From contig JAUSPL010000101.1 in assembly GCA_030656535.1 (NCBI GenBank), forward strand, positions 1 through 6,284: a stretch of 6,284 nt of DNA. The letters are read 5' to 3'. The notes under the pieces were generated by a model. That model made no database searches. It saw nothing but the letters and a program-made list of their open reading frames with translations, and had not been told where the DNA came from. The DNA comes from Gemmobacter sp. GTDB taxonomy: Bacteria; Pseudomonadota; Alphaproteobacteria; Rhodobacterales; Rhodobacteraceae. Shown in pieces: positions 1-5,478 of this stretch; position 1 is the stretch's first letter, and each line of letters opens with the position of its first letter. The translations under genes and the position numbers were made by a program.

Positions 1-1078
1 GCAACCCCTTGTCACCGAAATACCAGTGCGAGCATGGCCCCTGTTCTGCTCCCCGCACAACGACGTGGCGATAGCCCGTGTTCAGCCCCGCGATCTGCAG
101 CTTCACGTCATACTGGTCAGACCAGAACCAGGGATGCGGCACATAGGGTTTTCCCGCCCCGAGCATGTTTTCCGCCACGCACTCGGCCTGATCAATCGCG
201 TTCTGCACGCTTTCCAGCCGAAGCCGCCCACCCCGATACGGGAATGAGGCGCAATCGCCCGCCGCCCAGATCCCGGCGATGCTCGTGGCACCGAAGGTGT
301 CGGTTGCGATGCCGTTGTCAAGGGCGATACCGGCGGCTTGTGCCAGGCGCGTTTCCGGTTCGATCCCGACGCCGATGATCACGAGATCGGTGTCGAGCCG
401 GGTGCCGTCTGTCAGTTCGGCGCCCGTCACCCGATCATCGCCATGCAGCCGCACCAGCCCCACCCCCTCACGAATATCCACCCCATGAGCGACATGCAGC
501 GCGCGGAAGTAGTCCGAGGTTTCTGTGCAGGCGACGCGTTGCAGAATGCGCGGTGCCATTTCGACTAGCGTGACCGCAAGGCCACGCTCTGCCGCCACCG
601 CTGCCGCTTCAAGCCCGATGTAGCCGCCGCCGACGATCAGAAGGCGACGCGCATGGTCAAATTCGGGCACCATGGTGTCGACATCGCGGATGGTGCGCAC
701 GCAATGGACACCGGGCAGTGCACCACCGATCTGTGAAGGCAACCGGCGAGCGACAGAGCCGGTGGTCAGCGCAAGCTGGTCATAGGCCAGCAAATCGTCG
801 CCCAAGCGGACATGCCGCGATATAGGGTCAATCGCGCTGACCGGAGTGCCAAGCTTCAACGTTATCGCGTGATTGTCGTAATAGGCGGCGGGGCGCAGGA
901 ATAGCCGCTCTTGCGGCATCTGGCCCAGCAGATACCTTTTTGACAGCGGCGGGCGCTGGTAGGGCGGCACCGGCTCGTCACCGACAAGGGTGATTGCGCC
1001 GTCGTAGCCCGTTGTGCGCAGTTTGGCGACAAGCGACGCGCCGGCCTGCCCGGCACCGATAACCACTATTCCAGACAA
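1..1078 (-). CDS. FAD-dependent ferredoxin/rubredoxin reductase (3' partial)
   Basis: An NAD(P)H-dependent flavoprotein reductase of the ferredoxin-reductase type (putidaredoxin reductase, ThcD, rubredoxin reductase relatives), which passes electrons to a [2Fe-2S] ferredoxin or rubredoxin for an oxygenase or P450. I translated it by hand: 359 residues with no stop, running off the left edge; the family usually has about 400-415, so roughly 40-55 C-terminal residues are missing. Motifs in order: FAD dinucleotide fold VVIGAGQAG (5-13); VPPYQRPPLSK (37-47), typical of this family; TTGS (105-108); NAD(P)H fold IVGGGYIGLE (148-157); AAGDC (272-276) contacting FAD; and the family hallmark HPWFWSDQYD near 310-320. 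It starts at TTG, because the Rossmann strand begins four residues later and no other start is available. It follows the TetR stop by 30 bases, so it probably belongs to the operon. The partner ferredoxin and oxygenase are not in the window. Confidence 0.93.
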   Translation of the reverse strand, partial: MSGIVVIGAGQAGASLVAKLRTTGYDGAITLVGDEPVPPYQRPPLSKRYLLGQMPQERLFLRPAAYYDNHAITLKLGTPVSAIDPISRHVRLGDDLLAYDQLALTTGSVARRLPSQIGGALPGVHCVRTIRDVDTMVPEFDHARRLLIVGGGYIGLEAAAVAAERGLAVTLVEMAPRILQRVACTETSDYFRALHVAHGVDIREGVGLVRLHGDDRVTGAELTDGTRLDTDLVIIGVGIEPETRLAQAAGIALDNGIATDTFGATSIAGIWAAGDCASFPYRGGRLRLESVQNAIDQAECVAENMLGAGKPYVPHPWFWSDQYDVKLQIAGLNTGYRHVVVRGAEQGPCSHWYFGDKGL

Positions 1079-1079
1079 G

Positions 1080-1091
1080 TCCCTCTCCCTT
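1080..1091 (-). promoter_or_regulatory. Ribosome binding site before the TTG start of the reductase
   Basis: The coding strand reads GAAGGGAGAGGGACTTG. The purine-rich AAGGGAGAGGGA just before the TTG at 1078 supports that unusual start. No ATG or GTG lies in frame between the upstream TetR stop (1111-1109) and this point. Confidence 0.65.
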
Positions 1092-1108
1092 CGTTCAGCT
1101 GCTGCCGC

Positions 1109-1726
1109 TCAGGGCCGAAGCCCGTGAAAAACCAGCGCCGTTACTTCGTCGATGATATGCTCGGCATCGAGCGGCTGGCCCTCGTCAACGCCGAGCATGA
1201 AGCGCACTTCGGGCAGATGAAGCGCGTAGTGCTGTGTCAGCGCCCATATGTTGAACTGAAGCAGGAACGGGTCAACCGGGCGGATGAGGCCGTCTGCCAC
1301 CCAGCTCTCGATCCGCTCCGACGCTTTCTGCGTTGCATGCCGCGAGGTGTCCCAATACTCCCGCATCATCGGGGCCCCGCGCATCACCTCGTTGGTGAAC
1401 ATGCGCGCCACCTCAGGATGTTCCAGCGAATGACGGATCTTGCGGGCAATATAGCGGCGCAGAAAGCTCTGTGGGTCTTCGTCATCGACGACATCGTTGA
1501 ACAGCTCGGCCCAGATGCCGATGATATGCGTCAGTGCTTCCTGATACAGCTCTTCCTTGCTGGCGATGTAATAGTGCAGCTTGGTCTTGCTGATGCCGGC
1601 ACGGCGGGCGATGGCTTGCGTGGACGCACCGCGCAAACCGTTCTCGGCAAATTCTTCGATCGCCGCCTGACGGATCTTTTCCATCAGCTCTCCGCGGCGC
1701 AGGGCCAGATCGGGGCGCGCATTCAC
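1109..1726 (-). CDS. TetR-family regulator, RutR-like
   Basis: A 205-residue TetR repressor-type protein. The N-terminal helix-turn-helix spans about 18-61 (RQAAIEEFAENGLRGAST, then IARRAGISKTKLHYYIASKE). The C-terminal ligand domain matches the RutR/YcdC type: GIW near residue 70, ARMFTNEVMRGAPMM, and IWALTQHYA, each with a close counterpart in the E. coli RutR sequence as I recall it. RutR senses uracil and controls pyrimidine use, so this protein may sense a pyrimidine-like ligand, perhaps the imported solute. The start shown is a GTG whose G-TGA overlap with the RidA stop implies translational coupling. An ATG at 1684, with GGAG five bases upstream, would give 191 residues and still keep the whole DNA-binding domain, so the start is uncertain. 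Being inside the operon suggests autoregulation. The likely operator is upstream of the whole operon, outside the window. Confidence 0.9.
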   Translation of the reverse strand: MNARPDLALRRGELMEKIRQAAIEEFAENGLRGASTQAIARRAGISKTKLHYYIASKEELYQEALTHIIGIWAELFNDVVDDEDPQSFLRRYIARKIRHSLEHPEVARMFTNEVMRGAPMMREYWDTSRHATQKASERIESWVADGLIRPVDPFLLQFNIWALTQHYALHLPEVRFMLGVDEGQPLDAEHIIDEVTALVFHGLRP

Positions 1727-2178
1727 GGCCGCACCGGCAGCCAGGTGGTCGCTTCGACCTCGATCAGGATATCACGCGAGGGCATCATCGCCGAAGCCTC
1801 GACCACTGTCGAAACAGGCGGCGTATCAGGGAAGACCCGGCGTCGCACAGTGTTGTAGCGTGGGGAATGGTCGAGATCGCGGAAGTATTGCACCAGTTTG
1901 AAGACATTGGCCATAAGGCACCCGGCCTTCTCCATCGTGGCGCGGATGCGGTCCAGACGGAACCGGCTTTGCGCAAGTATCGGCCCGTCCTTCATGTCGA
2001 CCGGAAACTCGCCGGTCTGGCCAATGGTGCGTCCGGCGCCTTTTGGCAGGTCGTCAAAGCCGCGTATGATCAACCCTGCGGTCGGATCGACCGCAATCAC
2101 CCCCGAAAGAAAGATGAAATCCCCCCGGCGCTGAAAGGCCGAGTATCGGGCCAGGGGCCGGGCTGTTTCTGCTGTCAT
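1723..2178 (-). CDS. RidA/YjgF/UK114-family protein, Arg-less type
   Basis: A 151-residue member of the Rid family of small, trimeric cytoplasmic proteins; classical RidA hydrolyses reactive enamine/imine intermediates. Visible family features are the first strands DFIFLSGVIAVDP (20-32), the helix FRLDRIRATMEKAG and strand VFKLVQYFRDLDHSPRYN in the middle, and the C-terminal core PPVSTVVEASAM followed by ILIEVEATTWLP. It is longer than the usual 125-130 residues because of an insertion of about 20 residues (roughly 38-60) after the second strand. In RidA the C-terminal core reads P-x-R-S/T with an essential Arg; here Val takes that place (PPVST), as in the Rid subfamilies that lack imine deaminase activity. 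It starts 8 bases after the flavodoxin-like gene's stop, with GAGG overlapping that stop. RutC of the uracil pathway and 2-aminomuconate deaminase belong to the same superfamily, so a catabolic role is plausible but unproven. Confidence 0.9.
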   Translation of the reverse strand: MTAETARPLARYSAFQRRGDFIFLSGVIAVDPTAGLIIRGFDDLPKGAGRTIGQTGEFPVDMKDGPILAQSRFRLDRIRATMEKAGCLMANVFKLVQYFRDLDHSPRYNTVRRRVFPDTPPVSTVVEASAMMPSRDILIEVEATTWLPVRP

Positions 2179-2186
2179 CCTATACC

Positions 2187-2780
2187 TCAGATCTTTTTCA
2201 TGCTCGCTTCCACCCGGTCAAGAAAGCGGGCGCGCGCGGGGTCGGAAAGATTGTTCATACTGTACAACTGCAGCCAGATCACCCGGCATCGGCGTGAAAA
2301 AAGCGGGCGCAGACCGCGGAGCCACAGGCTGCGCCCCGGATCGCCGATCAACCGCAGCCACCACCACGGAGAACCCGAGGTGGTGATGCCCACGAACATC
2401 CGGATATTGCGCAGCTTCGGGCGCGGCCTGTCACCCTTGAAGCGGGGAATCTCGAAAGAAATGCCCGGCAACCAGACCTTTTCCAGCCAGCCTTTCAGCA
2501 TTGCGGGGGGCCCATAATACCATGTGGGATAGATCACCACCAAGCCTTCGGCCCATTGCAGATCGGCAATGTGATCGCGCTGGCGGGCATAGTTCGCTTC
2601 GGGTTGCGCCAGATAGTCCTGCCATTCCTCCAATGAGAGAACCGGATCGAATCCTTCACGATAGAGGTCGCGGATACGCGTTTCGTGCCCCGCGACCTCA
2701 AGCGTTTGCGTCACGCGCTTAAACAGGGCTGCGCCATAGCTGTCGAGGCTGGGATGGCAGAAGACGATCAGCAATCGCAT
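2187..2780 (-). CDS. Flavodoxin-fold NAD(P)H:quinone reductase-like protein
   Basis: A 197-residue protein of the Flavodoxin_2 family (NQO1/MdaB/KefF-like), expected to bind FMN or FAD and carry out two-electron NAD(P)H-dependent reduction of a quinone, flavin or similar acceptor in the cytoplasm. Visible signatures are the first strand and phosphate loop MRLLIVFCHPSLDSYGAAL (1-19), GHETRIRDLYREGFDPVLS (31-49), and the diagnostic PTWYYGPPAMLKGWLEKVW at 85-103. The C-terminal part (about 155-180) is unusually Trp/Arg-rich. The ATG at 2780 is chosen because the flavodoxin fold begins exactly there and an AGAGGG stands nine bases upstream; the frame is open further back, into the binding-protein gene, but that extension is not conserved-looking. 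It lies 19 bases after the binding-protein stop and 8 bases before the RidA-family gene. It may recycle reduced flavin for an oxygenase or detoxify a quinone product; which one is inference. Confidence 0.9.
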   Translation of the reverse strand: MRLLIVFCHPSLDSYGAALFKRVTQTLEVAGHETRIRDLYREGFDPVLSLEEWQDYLAQPEANYARQRDHIADLQWAEGLVVIYPTWYYGPPAMLKGWLEKVWLPGISFEIPRFKGDRPRPKLRNIRMFVGITTSGSPWWWLRLIGDPGRSLWLRGLRPLFSRRCRVIWLQLYSMNNLSDPARARFLDRVEASMKKI

Positions 2781-2799
2781 GGCATTGGCCCTCTGTCGG

Positions 2800-3795
2800 T
2801 CAGCGCGGGAAAAGATCCATACCGATCTTTTTGTTGACGAATGTATCGGTTGCGACCAGATCAAGATCGACCGCCCCTGACTCGATGATCCCGGCATTCA
2901 CCGCAAGATCGTGAAACGCCGCCACGCGCTCAAGGCTCATCGCGCCGATCCCATGCTCCAGCGCATTGCCGCTGTCGATGATATCAAGCGCCATCAGCTG
3001 TCCGACCTCGCGGTCAAGCTTTTCGATGCTTTGGTCAGGATTGTCGCGCATGATCAACTCATAGGCGGCCGTCCGGTCACCATAGAGGAAGTTGTACCAG
3101 CCGATGATGGAAGCATTGACGAAACGCTGAACCAGATCGGGGTTGTTCTCGACCATATCGCGGCGGGTCTCGATCGTGCTGGAATAGGTGCTCCATCCAT
3201 GATCGGCAAGCACATGGGTGTCGACAGAAGCGCCCTCATCAGTGGCATAAAGCGGCTCGGCGGTGGCATAGGCCTGCTGGACGATGGCGCTGTCACCAAG
3301 GAACTGGGCAATGTTGAACCCATAGGGACGCAGGCTTTCATCCCGGAAGCCGTGTTCGTCAACCAGCCACTGCCAATAGCTGAACTGCCCGTCGCGGCTG
3401 ATCAGGATTGTCGGCGCAGTGGCCAGATCCGCGAAGTTCTCGTAGGATCCGGCATGCGCAATCAGCGATTGTGGGTCACGCTGGAAGAAGGCGGCAACGA
3501 CGGTGGTGGGGATTTCGTTGCGAACATTGTCGAACGACAGCAACAGGTTGCCCGCCAGCAGAAAGTCTAGCCGTCCGGCGGCAAGCATCGGACGGTTGTT
3601 GACCTGCGGCCCCCCCATGACGATCTCGACATCAAGGCCGTATTCGGCATAGGTGCCATCGGCGACAGCCTGATAGAAGCCGCCATGGCCCCCTTGCGCA
3701 AGCCAGTTGGTGCCCATGCGCACCTGATCCTGGGCCGAGGCCCCGCTGGCAAGGCCGATAGCGGCGACGGCACTGAACATTGTCATTTTCATCAT
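2800..3795 (-). CDS. NMT1/THI5-like ABC substrate-binding protein (periplasmic)
   Basis: A 331-residue periplasmic solute-binding protein for the ABC importer whose permease is encoded upstream. The N terminus has a Sec signal: a short Met/Lys start, a hydrophobic core FSAVAAIGLASG, and a cleavage site after ASA (about residue 21, before QDQ). The absence of a lipobox Cys suggests a soluble, not lipid-anchored, protein. The mature start, VRMGTNWLAQGGHGGFYQAV (25-44) then DGTYAEYGLDVEIVMGGPQV, is typical of the NMT1/THI5-like family, whose characterised members bind thiamine-pyrimidine precursors (ThiY) or other small organic molecules. The central part contains the SRDGQFSYWQWLV stretch, likely near the ligand pocket. 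The gene starts 26 bases after the oxidase stop with its own ribosome site; a longer in-frame reading from 3849 would spoil the signal peptide. The ligand is unknown; a pyrimidine or other N-heterocycle is a guess from the RutR-like regulator downstream. Confidence 0.92.
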   Translation of the reverse strand: MMKMTMFSAVAAIGLASGASAQDQVRMGTNWLAQGGHGGFYQAVADGTYAEYGLDVEIVMGGPQVNNRPMLAAGRLDFLLAGNLLLSFDNVRNEIPTTVVAAFFQRDPQSLIAHAGSYENFADLATAPTILISRDGQFSYWQWLVDEHGFRDESLRPYGFNIAQFLGDSAIVQQAYATAEPLYATDEGASVDTHVLADHGWSTYSSTIETRRDMVENNPDLVQRFVNASIIGWYNFLYGDRTAAYELIMRDNPDQSIEKLDREVGQLMALDIIDSGNALEHGIGAMSLERVAAFHDLAVNAGIIESGAVDLDLVATDTFVNKKIGMDLFPR

Positions 3796-3800
3796 TATGG

Positions 3801-3808
3801 TCCTTCCT
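3801..3808 (-). promoter_or_regulatory. Ribosome binding site that decides the binding-protein start
   Basis: The coding strand reads GGAGAGGAAGGACCATAATGATG. The AGGAAGGA lies five bases before the ATG at 3795 and shows that translation starts there, not at the in-frame ATG at 3849, which lies inside the oxidase coding region. Confidence 0.75.
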
Positions 3809-3821
3809 CTCCTGCTGGTAT

Positions 3822-5189
3822 TCATTCTGCCGCCATGTCGGCGGTCCATCCGCGGGTCTTGCCCGGATTCATCAGGCCCTTGGGATCGGCCAGTTTCTTG
3901 AAGTCGATCTGGGCTGTGTCTATTTCCTTCATGCCGCCATCCTCGATGGTGACAACATGCGGGTCATAGATTGTGCAGCCATCGAGCGTTTCCATCTCTC
4001 GGATGATCTCGTAGATGCGTTCCCGGCTGCTCCAGCGCACCAATGGCAAAGCAAAGATCTGCACCTCGCCATGCATCCGCGCCATTTCGTGATGCATGAA
4101 GACCTCTTCGCCGTAGCGTTCCATCTGGCGCTTCACCAGATCGGGGTCGAAGGGGCGCGGATAGGCGACCTGAAGATAGGTCCACACGCCGGGTTCATGC
4201 TTGAGTGCTTGCAGCGTGGTATGGTTCCAGCCGCATTCCCAGGCCGGAGGCAGGTTCTCGGCCTCGATCTCGTGCAGCGTCTTTTGCAGACTGATCGTGC
4301 CGCCCCAGGCGGCGACCCGATCCGCGAAATCCTTGGCCGCCGTGGGTGATACCATCGAAAACACCGCGTCGCGGTTGGCGGGGAAGTGATCCGCAAGGCG
4401 CTTGTAGAACGGCGCGAACCGCCGCTCGACCGGGGTCATCAGGAAGCAGTCCAGCCCCGATGCCTGCGCCTCCTGCGCGAATTTCAGGGCGGTATCGTAG
4501 CCGTCGAACAGCGCAATGCTGTGCAGCCACTCCGTGGACGGGCTCAGTGCGTAATCGAGTCGGTTGATGATGCCGTTGGTGCCATAGGCATGGTGCACTT
4601 TCTGGATATCCTCGCCACGCAACTCGATCACCTGCGGCGTGGCCTCAACGGTCACAACGCGGATGTAGCTGACATTGCCGCTGTCGCGCAGCATGCCGTG
4701 CCGCAGGCTGCCGATGCCCCCGGATCCCCCAGCGATAAACCCGCCGATGGTGGCAATGCGCTTGGTCGAGGGGAACATATTGAGCATCTGCCCAGTTTCA
4801 GACACAGCATCCTCGACGCGCGAGATACGCGCGCCGGCCTCGCAGATCACCCGCCCCTCGGTGATCTCGATGATCCGGTTGAGCCGCGTTATATCAAGGA
4901 TGACGCCACCTTCCAGCGGCACGCATTGCCCGTAGTTCCCCGTCCCGCCACCGCGGATCGTCAGCGGGATATTGTGCCGGGCGATGGCAGCGGCGATCTG
5001 CATCACCTCTGCTTCGTTCTCGGGCATCACGACAAGCTGCCCCGACAGCCCATCAAGCTGTTCATTGAGGATCGGCGAATACCAGAAGTAATCGCGCGAG
5101 CGCAGCGCCACCTGCTTGGGGTCGTCATAGCAGCTGATAGCAGCGATATCGGCGCGGAACGCAGCGAGAGTTTCAGCGGGGACGGTCAT
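3822..5189 (-). CDS. FAD-binding oxidase/dehydrogenase, PCMH/GlcD type
   Basis: A 455-residue flavoenzyme of the FAD-linked oxidase superfamily (FAD_binding_4 domain), predicted cytoplasmic since no signal peptide is seen. The FAD domain shows the pyrophosphate loop RGGGTGNYGQ at residues 79-88, followed by PLEGGVILD (91-99), and the second glycine-rich motif ATIGGFIAGGSGGIGSLRHG at 146-165. The C-terminal half (about 215-430) is the variable substrate domain. The chain ends with the family's DPKGLMNPGK signature at 435-444. Members oxidise alcohols, 2-hydroxy acids, amines or lactones by hydride transfer to FAD; the substrate here is unknown. The ATG is chosen because a strong AAGGAGG stands seven bases upstream. 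Its position between a permease gene and the binding-protein gene of an importer suggests it acts on the imported solute or an early product of it. The family is secure; a specific name such as glycolate or D-lactate oxidase is not justified. Confidence 0.93.
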   Translation of the reverse strand: MTVPAETLAAFRADIAAISCYDDPKQVALRSRDYFWYSPILNEQLDGLSGQLVVMPENEAEVMQIAAAIARHNIPLTIRGGGTGNYGQCVPLEGGVILDITRLNRIIEITEGRVICEAGARISRVEDAVSETGQMLNMFPSTKRIATIGGFIAGGSGGIGSLRHGMLRDSGNVSYIRVVTVEATPQVIELRGEDIQKVHHAYGTNGIINRLDYALSPSTEWLHSIALFDGYDTALKFAQEAQASGLDCFLMTPVERRFAPFYKRLADHFPANRDAVFSMVSPTAAKDFADRVAAWGGTISLQKTLHEIEAENLPPAWECGWNHTTLQALKHEPGVWTYLQVAYPRPFDPDLVKRQMERYGEEVFMHHEMARMHGEVQIFALPLVRWSSRERIYEIIREMETLDGCTIYDPHVVTIEDGGMKEIDTAQIDFKKLADPKGLMNPGKTRGWTADMAAE

Positions 5190-5196
5190 TGTCGGT

Positions 5197-5203
5197 CCTC
5201 CTT
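5197..5203 (-). promoter_or_regulatory. Strong ribosome binding site of the FAD oxidase gene
   Basis: On the coding strand the sequence reads TGAAGGAGGACCGACAATG: a near-perfect AAGGAGG, seven bases before the ATG at 5189. Its first A is the last base of the small protein's stop codon. It fixes the oxidase start and is the best Shine-Dalgarno sequence I saw in the window, suggesting the oxidase is made in quantity. Confidence 0.85.
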
Positions 5204-5478
5204 CAGAGCGATATTGAAATGTCGAGACCGGCGCGGAAGACGCGGCGCTCGGCTCGAAGGTTTTGCAGCGCGTCGGGCCAGTCAGGGCCGCGGATCAGCA
5301 AGGAACTGGCGCGCGCGCCCACTTTCGGCAGGTCCGGCTCCTGACCCAGCCAACAAGCTGGCAGCGTCGTGATGGCATCGACCCGTACTGCCGGATCGAG
5401 ATGCGCGGCGATCACCGCTTGCCGGTGGATGTCAAGCGCGTCATCGCTTCCGTAGCGAAAGAACGGGTCACTATTCAC
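5203..5478 (-). CDS. Unrecognised small protein (about 91 aa) between permease and oxidase
   Basis: I do not recognise this protein. The proposed start is the GTG at 5478-5476, in the string GTGAATAG, which overlaps the permease stop by 8 bases; no methionine codon occurs anywhere in the frame after it. A TTG at 5526 would give 107 residues but would overlap the permease by 56 bases. The protein begins VNSDPFFRYGSDDALDIHRQ and ends RRVFRAGLDISISL. It has no signal peptide, no membrane segment and a single Cys (in LPACWLGQEPDL), and is a mixed, probably soluble chain. Its stop (5205-5203) is immediately followed by the strong ribosome site of the oxidase gene, 13 bases before that start. The snug fit between two clear genes with coupled signals supports real translation. 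It could be an accessory subunit of the oxidase or transporter, or the remnant of a larger gene; neither can be shown from sequence alone. Confidence 0.6.
   Translation of the reverse strand: MNSDPFFRYGSDDALDIHRQAVIAAHLDPAVRVDAITTLPACWLGQEPDLPKVGARASSLLIRGPDWPDALQNLRAERRVFRAGLDISISL

Noticed and set aside
113..125. Perfect 13-base inverted repeat CTGGTC-A-GACCAG, resembling an operator
   Set aside because: It encodes the conserved WSDQ part of the reductase hallmark motif, far inside the gene, so codon constraint explains it.
654..660. TGGTCAA, a RutR half-site (also TTGACCGG at the right edge, 6276-6283)
   Set aside because: These are single half-sites inside coding sequence with no matching partner arm; seven-base matches are expected by chance.
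1079..1108. Possible terminator or promoter in the gap after the TetR gene
   Set aside because: The 30-base gap has no stem-loop followed by a T run and no recognisable -35/-10 pair; it is mostly purine-rich leader for the next gene.
1124..2517. Plus-strand open frames of 244 and 216 residues opposite TetR, RidA and flavodoxin-like genes
   Set aside because: They are antisense to genes with clear family motifs and show no domain of their own.
2781..2897. 39-residue N-terminal extension of the flavodoxin-like protein
   Set aside because: It lies within the end of the binding-protein gene and the flavodoxin fold begins at the ATG at 2780, which has its own ribosome site.
2911..3570. Plus-strand open frame of 219 residues opposite the binding-protein gene
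   Set aside because: It is a shadow of the minus-strand coding region with no motif or ribosome site that I could see.
4386..5372. Long plus-strand open frame (328 residues) opposite the oxidase gene
   Set aside because: It lies antisense to a well-supported flavoenzyme gene, spans past its start into the small gene, has no recognisable motif and is a common by-product of GC-rich codon bias.
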